The notes under the pieces were generated by a model. The model was not told the origin of the DNA and did not search any database. It saw only the letters and a program-made list of their open reading frames with translations. A stretch of DNA of 64,000 bases, taken from NCBI GenBank assembly GCA_037974335.1, contig CM075732.1, forward strand, positions 100,027,789-100,091,788, written 5' to 3'. A program made the position numbers and the translations under genes. The stretch comes from Prionace glauca. Its lineage: Eukaryota > Chordata > Chondrichthyes > Carcharhiniformes > Carcharhinidae. Shown here one piece after another: positions 21,580 through 33,157 of the stretch; the first letter of the stretch is position 1, and each line of letters begins with the position of its first letter.

Positions 21580-22130
21580 GGTGGAATTCCCTGATCCCGC
21601 CCGCGGAGAGTTTGGTGACGTCGGGAACAGGAGGGAAAAAGTCGGAATCCCACCGGAATTAAATAAGTTTGTAATCCTCCTAAAGACGGGGTTAGGGCAG
21701 GGTGAAAAAGTTAGAAGGATAAAGTGTCTCTCTGTCCCTCTGCAGCGAATTCCCACTTTGATCCAAATTCTCCAATACACTCAGTGTGGGCACTGGGAAA
21801 AGTCCTTTTCTTATTCAGAGCTGTGAAAGAGGCCTCACACTGACCTCTCAGCCCTGCAATCCAGGCTCAGGTTTTGCCCCACTATCTGTCAGGCTCCTTC
21901 CCCAAGGGTCTCCAGCTTCAGCCCCTGTTGCTGGTTTGTGCTCCCAGCACCCAGTCAGTCTGGGTGGGGTTTGTTTGTATTTAGTAATGAATAATCAGAC
22001 AGGTTTAATTCAGAATCTGTCTGGAAGGGGACATTTAGCGAACAGTGATCAGAACATGGGAGAGTTTGACATTAAGTTTCAGACAGAGAAAGATCACTCA
22101 CAAACAGAGCTTTGAAACTGAGGAAAGGCT
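21580..22130. other. Leader-Va intron sequence of gene A without recognised genes
   Basis: Unique-looking intron sequence, closely matched by 62160-62725 in gene B. Short open frames here (such as 21581-21826) are shared with gene B only because the DNA is duplicated; they show no recognisable domain. Confidence 0.5.
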
Positions 22131-22450
22131 GCCTTTGCAGGAAAGAGGCCATTTGGCCCATCAACACTGCACTGACTCTCCAAAAGAGCATCTTATCCAG
22201 GCCCTATCCCTGTTACCCCACATATTTGCCCTGCTAATCATCCTGACACTAAGGGGCAATTTCCCACGGCCAATCCACCAAACCTGCACATCTTTGGACT
22301 GTGACAGGGAACCAGAGCACCCGGAGCAAACCCACGCAGACATGGGGAGAATGTGCAATCTCCACACAGTTACTGAAGTTTGGAATTGAACTCAGGCCCT
22401 GACACTGTGAGGCAGCAGTGCGAACCTCTGCGCCACCGTAGCAGCAACAG
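22130..22450 (-). mobile_element. tRNA-headed SINE (elasmobranch type)
   Basis: On the reverse strand it begins with a tRNA-like head (GGTGGCGCAGAGGTTCGCA; CTGCTGCCTCACAGTG), then the conserved core near TTCTCCCC, and a LINE-like tail (ATGGGCCAAATGG). Copies are at 62725-63035 and 27020-27350. Confidence 0.75.
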
Positions 22451-22824
22451 GAAAGGAAAATATTCTGGGGTAACTCCAAATCTTTGAGAAATTGCAATGG
22501 AACACAAGAACAGGGACAGGGGCAACAATCAGACCTATTGACACAAAACAAGATCTCGGTCAGAGCAGTCCTGGGGCAACAGAGAATGAGCTGGTTAGAG
22601 ACACAGTGAAGTTCCCCAGACAAAGGAAGAAGGATTGAACATGATGCTGTGGTATTATCACTGAACGGTGAGGGAAACACACCTCAGACATTACAACCTG
22701 CAATTCACTTGTCATGGTGTTGAGGTTCGGGTGTAACTGGTGATTTTGTGGATTTGATAACAAGATGTGGCTTGTTGCTGTGTCCTAGTTATACTCTCAT
22801 TTCCCATCTGATCTGAAACCTCTG

Positions 22825-22990
22825 TCTGGGCCTCTTCAGAGTGTGGGAGGAAACCAGAACCCCCGGAGGAAACCCACATAGACATGGGGAGAACATGCAA
22901 ACTCCAGACACGCAGGTTTGGAATTGAACCCGGGTCCCCGGCACTGTGAGGCAGCAGTGCTAACTATTGTCCCACCGTAGCAGCAACAGG
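22825..22990 (-). mobile_element. tRNA-headed SINE, partial
   Basis: Reverse-strand tRNA-like head plus core (GTTCTCCCCATGTCTATGTG), truncated at the tail side. Confidence 0.65.
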
Positions 22991-23164
22991 AAAGGAAAAT
23001 ATCCCGGGGTAACACAAAATCTTTGAAAAACTAAGAAATGATATGATAGGCATTATGGAGACAAGGGTGCTGGGGGACCAATGCTGGGGACTGAATATTC
23101 AAGGACAGTCAACATTTCGGAAGTTCAGGAAAAAAAGAAACAGGAGGTGGGGTAGTGTTCTGAG

Positions 23165-23220
23165 TGGTGGGGAGGGGCACAGTGGCACAGTGGTTAACAC
23201 TGCTGCCTCGCAGTGCCCAC
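23165..23220 (+). mobile_element. tRNA-like SINE head fragment
   Basis: GGCACAGTGGTTAACACTGC head only; duplicates at 28380-28425 and 63262-63305. Confidence 0.55.
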
Positions 23221-23559
23221 AAATACACCCACTTCATGTACAGACTGTCAGTCAAACCCATTGTCCCATTAAACTGGAAAGAATGGTGGAACACTCAGTT
23301 CTGTGACCCGTGTTCCCAGCCTGTGTAATTCTGTGTCAGATACACTAAACCATCTCAATACAATGATAAATTCTCCTGTAAGACTCATCTCCAGTTCAAA
23401 CTGTTCTAACTGTAGAATCCACACACAATACAGGAGCTGACACACACAGCAGCACAAACCAGGGAGAGTTATTTTAATCACAAGTGAAAGGTCAAAAAGC
23501 AAAAGCTGATATCCGGGTTGGTGCAAACTCCGATCAACAACAACACCCTGCATTTGTGT

Positions 23560-24450
23560 AGTACCCTTAACTTAGTAACACATTCCCAGCGTTCCACACA
23601 AGACATCAGGAAATATCCGTCAGTGAAAATCCACGACACAACTCAGGAATTCAATTCCGTTTCTGTTTTTATTCAATAAAAATGGAACACAAAGCTAGTA
23701 TCAGTAATGTTCACCATAAAACTCTCAATGTTCATGCAAAACAAACTGTAATTTCTAATTAAAACAGAAAGTGCTGGATAAACTCAGCAGGTCTGGCAGC
23801 GTCTGTGGAGAGAGAAACAGAGTTAATGTTTCGAGTCTGTGTGACTCTTCTACAGAACTGAAGGATAGAAATGTGATGAAGGAGAGAGTTGGAGAGGGGG
23901 GTGGAGGAGGTGGAGCAGAATAGAAGGTCAGCGATAGGTCAGAGCTAAGGGTAGATTGACAAAGATATCAGGAATATAAGAGAAAGGGAGTGTTAATGGG
24001 AGTGTTAAAGTCTAAAGAAGGTGTTCGAGACGTAGAGTCAGAGAGATTTACAGCATGGAAACAGGCCTCTGATGAACAACAATGTCTTGCATTTGTGTAG
24101 CACCCTTAACATTTCAACACATTCCCAGGGTTCCACACACGACATCCTTCCTGTAATGTGGTGACCAGAAATCAACTCAGGATCCTGTGCCGAACATGAG
24201 GCCAAATTAATCTCATCCCTTCTGCCTGTCCTTGCTCCATATCTCACTATTCCTTGCAGATTCATGTGCTTCTCTAAAAGCCCCTTAAACCTCCCCATCG
24301 TCTCTGTTTCCACTCCCACCCCTGGCAGCACGTTCCAGACACCAACCACCCTCTGTGGAAAAAACTCACGCCCCCCCACGTCTCCTTTGAACTTCCCCTC
24401 TCTCACATTAAGTGCGTGTCCCCTCGTATTAGACATTTCAATGGCGGTAA
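23560..24450 (-). mobile_element. Duplicated block with CR1-type LINE F fragment
   Basis: 23560-24040 is non-coding and matches 37770-38270. 24040-24450 encodes on the reverse strand a CR1 C-terminal piece (RGHALNVREGKFKGDV, WNVLPGV). The whole block is a copy of part of 37690-38660, where the LINE continues upstream to about 39262. Confidence 0.65.
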
Positions 24451-24759
24451 ATTCGGGGTCGGGTCTGTAACGCGATCTGCATCCGAATCCGAGCAGATCG
24501 CACCTTTACCGACACCGGATTTGGGCGTGGATCCGGTCCGTGCACCAATCAGGCGGCCCGACATTAGCATGCACTTAAATTGATTTAATGAACCCTGTGC
24601 CGAACTCTCCCGCCAAATCCCACTTTCACGCCTTCGGGTCCGTTCTGGATCCGCGCCATTACCAACCTGCAGAATAAAAATCCGAAGCAGATTCCTGTTC
24701 TGCAGGGGAACCTCCGAAGCCCATCCTCCTGGAACACCCTTCACAGACCCCCCGCTAAC

Positions 24760-25370
24760 CCCCCCGGCAGATCTGCCTCACCCCCGTGATCCAACCCCCC
24801 CTGGGAGGCAGGGCCCCCCTTCACAGAGCACACACCCCACCGTGCGTTCGGACCCCCCCCCCCGGGAGTCAGCCTCCCCCCTACCACGATTGCCCCCCCC
24901 CCACCCCCCACCGGGAGGCAGGTCCCCACCACCACCCCCCACCAAGTCAGACCCCCAGGAGGCAGGGCCCCCTCGGAAGAGCTCATCCCCAACCTACCTC
25001 GATCGCTGCTCTCCCTCCCCCATCGTTCTGGCCTGCACTCATTGGACAGCCTGCAGCACCTTCCGGCCTTTCTGGTCTGCTGGTGTTGGGGGGCGGGGTG
25101 GGAGGGGAGGGGGTGTCGGGGGGGTGGGTGCGGGGCTGGGGGGTGCTCAGATGGATCTCTGGCTGGGGGGGTGGTGATGGATGATGCGGGGGGGAGGATG
25201 GACTTTGGATAATCTCCACCCCCACCCAACCAAAGATCCATCTGAGCCCGACCCCCTCCTCCAGCAGACGCCATTGGAAGGCCAGGAAGGTGCTGCAGGC
25301 TGTCCAATGAGTGCAGGTCAGAAGGATGGTGGAGGGAGAGCAGCGATCGAGGTAGGTTGGGGATGTGCGC
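24760..25370. repeat. GC-rich inverted repeat with C/G-run core
   Basis: Arms of about 180 bases (roughly 24983-25180 and 25205-25367) are reverse complements with small length differences. Both contain CTGCACTCATTGGACAGCC or its complement. 24760-24960 is a C-run tract and 25085-25180 a G-run tract on the plus strand. Proline/glycine-rich open frames across it are low-complexity artefacts. Confidence 0.75.
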
Positions 25371-25380
25371 TTTTCAAAAG

Positions 25381-25715
25381 ACAACATTGTACTCGCCTAT
25401 ACTGCTGCTTCAGGCAGCTTGTCCCAAACACTCACCACCCTCTGTGTGAAAAAATTACCCCTCTGGACACTTTTGTATCTCTCCCCTCTCACCTTAAACC
25501 TCTGCCCTCTAGTTTTGGTGTCCTCTACCTTTGGGAAAAGATATTGACTAACTAGCTGATCTGTGCCCCTCATTATTTTATAGACCTCTATAAGATCACC
25601 CCTTCAGCCTGTTACACTCCAGAGAAAAAAGCCCCAGTCTGTCCGGCCTCTCCTTATAACTCAAGTCCCAGTCGTATCCAAGTAAATCTTTTCTGAAATC
25701 TTTCTAGTTTAATAA
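25381..25715 (-). mobile_element. CR1-type LINE 3' coding fragment
   Basis: The reverse strand reads like a CR1 C-terminal region (FFTQRVV-like, here FFTQRVVSVWDKLPEA wording, decayed). Borders are approximate. Confidence 0.55.
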
Positions 25716-25844
25716 TATCCTTTGTATAATAGGATAACCAGAAACATGATTAAAGTATATTTTTAAAAGGCACACTATCGTCACATATGTGAGAAATATA
25801 GAAAACAACAACAGAATAAAATTAATGTAAATATCGATATCTCG

Positions 25845-26585
25845 GCCAACTTTATTTCCCATTCCCAATAGCCCTTCAGAAGGTGGCGTCTAGTTTCATT
25901 CTTGAACCGCTGCACTCCTTCTGGGGTAGGGACACCCACTGTGCTGTTAGGAAGGAGATCAGGTGGGAGTGAGTTTGCATGGACCTATTCATATTAAGTT
26001 GATCTTTCTCTGCACCCTAGATCTGATGTAACTCTTCATTCTGCACTCTCTTCTTTCCTTCTCTATGAGTGGTATGCTCTGTCTGCACAGCGCACAAGAA
26101 ACAATACTTTTCATTGAAGACTAATACATGTGGCAATAACAAATCAAATCAAATCAAATTGAGTTTGGAAGGTGCTGTCAAAGGAGCCTTGGTGAGTTCC
26201 TGCAGTGCATCTTGTAGATGGGACACACGGCTGTCACTGTGTGTCCATTGGTGGTGGGAGTGAATGTTGAAGGTAGTGGATGGGGTGCTAATCAAACAGG
26301 CTAATTTGCCCGGGATGGTGTTGAGCTTCTTGAGTGTTATTGGAGCTGCATCTTCCAGGCAAGTGGAGAATATTCCATCACACTCCTGACCTGTGCCTTG
26401 GTGGACAGGCTTTGGGGAGTCAGGTGGTGAGTTATTCTGTGCAGAATATCTGTTCCCTAAGCTGCTCTTGTATCCACATTATTTGTCTAGCTACATAGCT
26501 CACCACCACCATCCCAAAGGCAATTAGGGATAGACAATAAATGCTGGTCTTATAGCGATTCCCACCTGGAATAAAAGAAAAACAC
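25845..26585. mobile_element. LINE D-related fragments
   Basis: 26155-26470 matches the reverse strand of LINE D (the stretch near 9130-9440). 25845-25975 is a reverse-strand 3' end, and 26480-26585 a plus-strand 3' end (GGGATAGACAATAAATGCTGG). The pieces do not form one collinear copy. Confidence 0.55.
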
Positions 26586-27019
26586 TCATTCCCCAAAACT
26601 CAGCTGCTCCGGAGAATAGGGAAACCAAGCTGGACAGCTGGAGCTGTGAATGGAGAGGTTTGCAGCAGTGAAAACTCAACTCTAGATGGTCTCAGTCACT
26701 AGACTCTTGCACCCACTGAACTGAAGAGAAGAAGCCTGGGACAGAATGCAGCAGAGCTTCAGCAATTCAAACACACAGACGGAAAATGGGAAGAGAGTTT
26801 CAGGCAGCAGTGAAAGTTTGCTGACAGGGAAATCCAAATTCCGTCATTAAAAGTGAAACTTCGACAAGATGGAGCAGATAGACCCAAACTGACAGGAAAT
26901 CAATGAGGCAGCACTTCACCAAAATAGAGTCAGAAATCTGTAACCAGGCAACAAAAGAGCAGAATAAAGAGAAGCAGTGTGGAACACAAAGTGAATTAGC
27001 ACAGCAGTATAGAATAGAA

Positions 27020-27350
27020 TCACAGAATCACTACAGAAGAAGCTGTTTGGCCCATCGAGATTGTACAGAATCTCCAAAAGAGCATCATACACGATCCTAT
27101 CCCCATCACACCAAAGATTTACCATTTCCAATCCACCTAACCTCGTCACCTTTGGAAACGAAGGGGCAATTTAACCAATCAATTTAAACTAAATATCTTT
27201 GGAGTGTGTGAGTAAACCAGAACACTCGAAGGAAAGCCACAAAAAAGTGGTAGGACATGGAAACTCCACACAGTTACCCAAGGCCAGAAACGAACCCGGG
27301 TCCCTGACACTGTGAGGCAGCAGTGCGAACCTCTGCGCCACCGTAGCAGC
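27020..27350 (-). mobile_element. tRNA-headed SINE, duplicated segment
   Basis: Reverse-strand SINE resembling 22130-22450. It starts a segment (27290-27740) that repeats 22400-22800. Confidence 0.6.
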
Positions 27351-27739
27351 AACAGGAAAGGAAAATATTCTGGGTTAACTCCAAATCCTTGAGAAATTAC
27401 AATGGAACACAAGAACAGGGACAGGGGCAACAATCAGACCTATTGACACAAAACAAGATCTAGGTCAGAGCAGTTCTGGGGGCAACAGAGAATGAGCTGG
27501 TTAGAGACACAGTAAAGTTCCCCAGACAAAGGAAGAAGGATTGAACATGATGCTGTGGTATTATCACTGAACGGTGAGGGAAAGACACCTCAGACATTAC
27601 AACCTGCAATTCACTTGTCATGGTGTTGAGGTTCGGGTGTAACTGGTGATTTTGTGGATTTGATGACAGGATGTGGCTTGTTGCTGTGTCCTAGTTATAC
27701 TCTCATTTCCCATCTGATCTGAAACCTCTGTCTGGGAAT

Positions 27740-28250
27740 TTACTGAGGCTGTTGCGAGCTTCTTATCTCTATCAGTAACAACGTTCCATGTCACTGTGTG
27801 AGTTCATAGCCAGGAATTGCTGTGGATTGAACCGTTTCTGAAGATGTTTCAGACACATTAAGGGACATATTTGATTTTGTAATGAGCCAGAATTCATTAA
27901 TAATCTGACAGTAAAAGCTAAAAGACTTGTAATCATCCAGCACTCCTCACACCTACTCATCATCTCAAGGTGCTTCCGAGACAATGACCTTCTTTTGAAG
28001 TTTTAATGTAGGTAACATCAGCCAATAAGGTGGCAGCCTGAGTAATCCTGGCTGGGAATTCAGATGGGAGAAAAAGCTTGGAATGGGAATTTGAAAAGTA
28101 ATAATCGAAGGCTGCAGAAACAAAGGTCTGCATCAAATCGAGTCAAAATCCCCAATAATGTTCAAAATACAGAATGAGAAACACTGTGAAAGCTCACAGC
28201 ATTCCCAATAAATAGATGAATTGATGACACAAATAGAACCAAACAGGAAT
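27740..28250. other. Gene A leader intron, nothing recognised
   Basis: No repeat family or coding potential recognised. It separates two segments that repeat 22400-22800 and 23040-23500. Confidence 0.4.
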
Positions 28251-28713
28251 GATCTAATAGGTATTACGGAGACACGGCAGCTGGGGGACCAAGGCTGGAG
28301 ACTGAATATTCAAGGATAGTCAACATTTAGGAGGTTCAGGAAAAGCAGAAACAGGAGGTGGGGTAGTGTTGCTAGTGGTGGGGGGGCACGGTGGCACAGT
28401 GGTTAACACTGCTGCCGCGCAATGCCCACAAATACACCCACTTAATGTACAGACTGTCAGTCAAACCCATTGTCCCATTAAACTGGAAAGAATGGTGGAA
28501 CACTCAGTTCTGTGACCCGTGTTCCCAGCCTGTGTAATTCTGTGTCAGATACACTAAACCATCTCAATACAATGATCAATCTCCAGTTCAGAATGTTCTA
28601 ACTGTAGAATCCACACACAATACAGGAGCTGACACACACAGCAGCACAAACCAGGGAGAGTTATTTTAATCACAAGTGAAACTTCTCCAAACCAAACCAT
28701 AACTTGTACTTAC

Positions 28714-28765
28714 CCCCAGAAACACAGAGGGACAGAGTCAGAACAAAAAGAGTTTTACTGATCAT
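28714..28765 (-). CDS. Gene A exon 1: signal peptide
   Basis: The exon starts at an ATG and encodes MISKTLFVLTLSLCVSG plus one base. It is followed by a consensus donor (G|GTAAGT), so it ends in phase 1. The peptide has a short basic start, a hydrophobic core and a small-residue end, a typical signal sequence. Joined to any V exon the split codon reads Gly, giving a mature start close to VNVPVLIQSP. An almost identical exon lies at 63589-63640 in gene B, and the flanking DNA is conserved for several hundred bases. Starting at this ATG is supported by the hydrophobic core directly after it and by the perfect phase match to five downstream V exons. No second leader exon was found near the other V exons, which argues that they belong to one gene. 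Confidence 0.8.
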
Positions 28766-28985
28766 CTCGACAGAGTGACAATCCTGTTTCTCCACACCGT
28801 TTATTGTATGTCCAGTAAACACATTGAAACACAAAGTGTCCCAACAAATGCAGCTGGTTTAATATCCTTTTCTTCACCAGCGAATGAAGTTAAAATTTAG
28901 ATAAAGAGGAAAGTAATGAGCCAATGGCTGCTCCCCTTCCTGGGTGGAACTTTTCAAAGTGAGAGGTTTAATTTAGAATGAAACT
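28766..28985 (-). promoter_or_regulatory. Gene A 5' flank, candidate promoter
   Basis: The 200 or so bases upstream of the leader ATG are almost identical to those upstream of gene B (63641-63860). On the gene strand they contain an inverted CCAAT box (28921-28927 on the plus strand) and an ETS/PU.1-like CAGGAAG core (within 28933-28944), which would suit a leukocyte gene. An AT-rich stretch around 28890-28920 could serve as an initiator region. The conservation could simply reflect recent duplication, so the element calls are inference. Confidence 0.35.
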
Positions 28986-29199
28986 AATTATATATTCAGT
29001 GCCAGTTCCCCATTATTGGTCAGTTTATCAGATAACATATGAAGATATGAAGAAGAACAAGAAACATAGGAACCAGAGCGATCACACTTTCTCTCTTTTA
29101 TTTGATGGAATCAAACATAAAGAGAATGCACAGAATTGCATAAGGAAGGATAACAGGTCAGAGGATTGGAGAGGATGCAAAAAGCAGCAAAAATCCTAA

Positions 29200-30560
29200 T
29201 GGGAAATAGAATACAGGTGAAAGCTAGCAAGGAATATTACAAACTGCGAGGACAATTTCAACAGACATTTCAATAATAAAATAACTCATAAAGTGAGTGT
29301 TGGTCTGTTGGAAAGTGTATCTGGAGCGGAGGCAGAAAGAACAGCTCCAGCAGTGATTTAAGAATGATAACGGCAATATTGGCTGTAAGAGCAATTGTGT
29401 GAGAGTTCAGCATGCTGGGATTTTGGTCCAGTTCTAATCAAACACAGATGTAACCTGTAAAGTTGCTGTGAGCTGTGAACTGGTCTGTGAACTGTGACCT
29501 GACCCTTGCTGTGCTGATCAAATACGGGAGAATGTTTGGATAAGACTGGACTCCATGAAGCTGAGATTTCCTGCCGTATCCATATATGGCTGATGGCTAT
29601 GTGACCTACGTGCCATTTAAACCAAGCATTCTGGAATTTTCTGTCAGTAACTCCATTGGCCTGGTCTGATAATGTGATCGGTTTCTGGTTACACCATTGG
29701 CTGATTATTGCAGAACTTTCTGGAAGGTGAGGACATTCTGAGAATAAAGACACATGTTTGTCTCTGATGATAAAGCAGGGATTAACCATCACAAGAATAT
29801 CTTTGAAGAATATCTTCAGAGGAGGACCATGAGGGGAGAATCTTCATCGGGAATGGGCCTGGCCATTTTGTTTGAAATGGGTGGGATCTCTTTTCAGTTA
29901 AATCATTCGAGTTAATGTTCAGTTAAGAATTGAAGTTTTGCAACTGTTGTAAGTTTGAGTTTGGGATCTAAAGTGCTAACGAAACTGAAGTTTGTTTTGG
30001 AGAATTTGAGTTAACGCCTGTCCTTGGTTTGTCACAGTAAATTAAATGACTGGAAAGAGTTTAAATGAATAAGATTGGGGAATGAATAATGGAAAATAAG
30101 GAGATGGCAGATGACCTGAACAGACATTTTGCATTGGTCTCCACTCGAGAGGATCAATGTAACATCTCAGAAATAGCTGTAAAAGAGGAAATGGAACAGT
30201 GGGAGGAACTCAAGAAAAATATAATCAGCAGGGAAGTGTTCCTGGGAAAATTGTTGGAGTAGCTGGTTCAGCGAGAGTAATATTTTTCATTTGTTTAGCT
30301 GTAAAGGTTGTAAAGCCATTACAGGAGCGTTAAAACAGAATTAACTCTGAGTCACTGAGGAGATGTTCGGGCAGACAGTCAAAACCAATGTAAGATCCTG
30401 AGAAATTGGAGCAGGAGTCAGTCCTTCAGCCCACTGGGTATAACTCCACCATTCAATAATATTATAGCTGACTGGATGGCAATTTTAACTCCACTTCCCT
30501 GTCTGCTTCTCATAATCATTAACTTAACTATTGATCAAAAATCTGTTTAACTCATTCTTG
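29200..30560. other. Upstream of gene A: mostly unrecognised, with LINE traces
   Basis: 29200-30080 shows no recognisable gene; a 144-codon reverse frame at 29792-29358 has no domain features. 30090-30260 resembles the CR1/L2 linker before RT (MADDLNRHFA). 30395-30560 resembles the reverse of a CR1 3' end. Confidence 0.4.
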
Positions 30561-30561
30561 A

Positions 30562-32485
30562 ATATGGGATACAAGGACAGGTATCTGGATGGATTAAGAA
30601 CTGGCTTGGTAACAGGATGTGGGTATGCCGGCGTTGGACTGGCGTAAACACAGTAAAAAGTCTGACAACACCAGGTTTTAGTCCAACCGATTTATTTGAT
30701 AATATTCTCACAAGCTTTCGAGGGGGCTGCCTCTTTGTCAAGTGAATGGAGAGTTCTCCATTCACTTGACAAAGAGGCAGCCCCCTCGAAAGCTTGTGAG
30801 AATATTATCAAATAAATCGGTTGGACTAAAACCTGGTGTTGTCAGACTTTTTACTTGGTAACAGGAGACAGAGGGTAGTACTGAAAGGGTCTTTTTCTAG
30901 CTGGAGGTCTGTGACTAGTGGTGTGCCGCAGGGCTCAGTTCTGGGACCTCTTCTATTCGTAATATACGTAAATGACTTGGAAGAACAAATAAGTGGTGTG
31001 ATCAGCAAGTTTGCAGATGACACGAAGATGGCTGGACTTGCTAATAGTGAGGAGCAGTGTCAGGCAATACAGTAGGATATAGATAAGCTGGAATATTGGG
31101 CAGAGACATGGCAGAAGGAATTTAATCCAGATAAATGCGAGGTGATGCATTTTGGAGGAAATAATGGAGGGTGAAGTTACATGACAAATGGCAGGCCTCT
31201 AAAGAGTATAGAAACACAGAGGGACCTGGGTGTGCAAGTGCACAAGTAGTTGAAGCTGGCAGTACAGGTGGAGCAGGTGGCAAAGAAGGCTTATGGTATG
31301 CTTGTCTTTATTGGAAGGGGTATAGAGTATGAAAGCTGGTGTCTAATGTTGCAGTTGTATAGAATGTGGGGTAGACCGCATTTCGAGTATTGCGTCCAGT
31401 TCTGGTCGCTTTACTACCGGAAGGACGTGGAGACCCTGGAGACAGTGCAGAGGAGGTTTACCAGGATGCTGACTGGTATGGAAGGACTGAGCTATGAAGA
31501 GAGATTGGGCAAATTGGGGCTGTTCTCCTTAGGAAGATGGAGAATGAGGGGAGAGCTAATAGAGGTGTATAACATTATGAAGAGTATAGACAGAGTGAAC
31601 AGGGGTCAGCTTTTTCCTAGGCTGGATACAAAAATTACGAGGGGCCATGGGCTTAGGGTGAGGGGGGCAAGGTATAATTTGCATGTTAGAGGGAGGTTTT
31701 TCACACAGAGGGTTGTAGGGGCCTGGAATGCACTGCCAAGTAGGGTGGTGGAGGCAGGCACGTAGAGTTGTTTAAGGCTTACTTAGATCGGCACATGAGC
31801 GGGATGGAGATGGAGGGATACAGGAGACTGTTCTAAATAAGGATCAAGAGTCTTGGGACATTCCTGGGAATCAGTTGATTCCTGTGGACCTTCCAACATA
31901 TTTTATGTCTCACTTGTCTTCCTTCTGACCTCCTGGGGATTCCATGAATGTCTGTATAAGTTGTATATGTTTATTGATGTCTTTTCTTTTAATCCACAGG
32001 TGATTCGATCCGCCTTGTTGTCCAACGAGGGGCACACACGTGGTGGGTGTGAGGGCTGCTCTTGGATGTTTCTTCGAGAGTTGCTTAGTGCTTCACGTCG
32101 TTAGTGTGCGCTTAAACTGGACCAACTGAGGGGCAAGACGACAGCTCAGTGACTATCACTGATTGCTGTGCAGATACATGGATTTGGGCCTGTGTCTGTG
32201 GGAGTTTGCGCATTCTCCCCGTGCTTGCGTGGGTTTTCTCCGGGTGCTCCGGTTTCCTCCCACACCCCAAAGATGTGCTCTTAGGCTGATTGGTGTACCA
32301 AAGTGTCCCTAAATTACTTGCCCCTCAATCTGGTTATAATTCCTTGTGCAGTCCAATAAGCGTAAACAACGGTCATGGGTAGAAGAGGGCGCTCATAATG
32401 TTAAAATGGCGTCACGGGCTCGTTGGGCCGAAGGGGCTGTTTCCCGTGCTGTGTTGATCTTTGTTCTTTGATCTTTGAATATATT
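30562..32485 (+). mobile_element. LINE C, longest copy in window
   Basis: Begins within RT just before the palms. It reads SGVPQGSVLGPLLF, FADDTK, IGRGIEYESWCLML, LGLFSLGRWRMRGELIEVY and FFTQRVVGAWNALPS with several breaks, then a 3' UTR and the SINE-like tail (31998-32480) ending in repeats of TTTGATCTTTG. It shows LINE C coding sequence and SINE-like tail together outside the V units. Confidence 0.82.
30617..30854. mobile_element. Palindromic Penelope-like insertion in LINE C
   Basis: Flanked by CTTGGTAACAGG on both sides. Arms 30653-30752 and 30755-30854 are perfect reverse complements around a two-base centre. A short head (ATGTGGGTATGCCGGCG) is present at the left only. Confidence 0.9.
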
Positions 32486-32875
32486 CAGTGACCAACTGTC
32501 TCTCTCAGAGCGCATCTCGTCAAACCCCCTGAGAATCCGATGCTTCAATTAGATTATCCCATTCCTCTGAACTCTAACGAGGAGACGCCCAGCTTGCACT
32601 CTCTGACCCTCAAGTTTGGAACATTTTGGAAACCACCAAAGTGTGACTAAAAAAGAGTTATCTCCCATCACGTGATCTTTCATCTGTCCTGTCGCACCCC
32701 CAGCCCCACTCCGCCAACTATTAGTTTGGTCTGTATATAAGTTGGGTGGTTCCTAAACCCGAGACACTACACTTGTAGTGTCCCTTCCACCTCCTGTAAC
32801 CTAAAGGGGGTGAGTGAATATCAGGCAAGCTCTTTCTTTCCTTTTCTTGTTTTATCTGCAAGTTATCCAGAGGGG

Positions 32876-33108
32876 ATGGCGGGGAAGGCAGTGCAATGTT
32901 CCTCCTGCAGAATGTTCGAGGTGAGGGACACCATCAGTGACCCTGCTGATTTCACCTGTGGGAAGTGCGCCCATCTCCAGCTCCTCAAAAACTGCATTAG
33001 GGAACTGGAGCTGGAGCTGGATGAACTTCGGATCATTCGGGAGGCAGAGGTGGTCATAGATAGAAGCCTCATGGATGCAGTTACTCCGAAGAATGAAGAT
33101 AGATGGTG
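32876..33108 (+). pseudogene. LINE E ORF1 N-terminal piece
   Basis: 77-residue frame with a C-x2-C ... C-x2-C pattern (CSSC, CGKC) followed by a leucine/glutamate coiled coil (LKNCIRELELELDELRIIRE). This is the usual N-terminal layout of CR1 ORF1, an RNA-binding chaperone-like protein. It stops shortly before the esterase-like part. Confidence 0.7.
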
Positions 33109-33157
33109 ACGGTGAGAGGGACTGGGAGGAAGCAGACAGTACAGGGATCCCCTGTGG

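Larger units (their letters stand above)
1727..28765 (-). other. Gene A: multi-V-set membrane receptor, whole gene span
   Basis: Gene model assembled from splice signals and reading phase. In transcription order the exons are leader (28765-28714), Va3 (21092-20751), Va2 (18906-18565), Va1 (14829-14488), Vb (10427-10083), TM (3170-3020), tail (1948-1905) and a possible terminal exon from 1731. All V exons are phase 1-1, so any subset can splice in frame; the full set gives 540 codons plus stop. The product should be a type I plasma-membrane protein with four V-type Ig domains and a short tail. The gene covers 27 kb because its introns are full of LINEs, whereas the paralogue at 52280-63640 needs only 11.4 kb. 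The V domains have J-like ends, as in NKp30/NCR3 and NITR receptors; that resemblance is from memory, and the family name stays open. Transcription and exon usage are inferred. Confidence 0.72.

Noticed and set aside
22380-22445. Possible tRNA gene
   Set aside because: The A/B-box-like head belongs to a tRNA-derived SINE and does not fold into a complete cloverleaf.
24741-25307. Proline/glycine-rich proteins on both strands
   Set aside because: Overlapping frames in several phases over C- and G-run low-complexity sequence; no codon signal.
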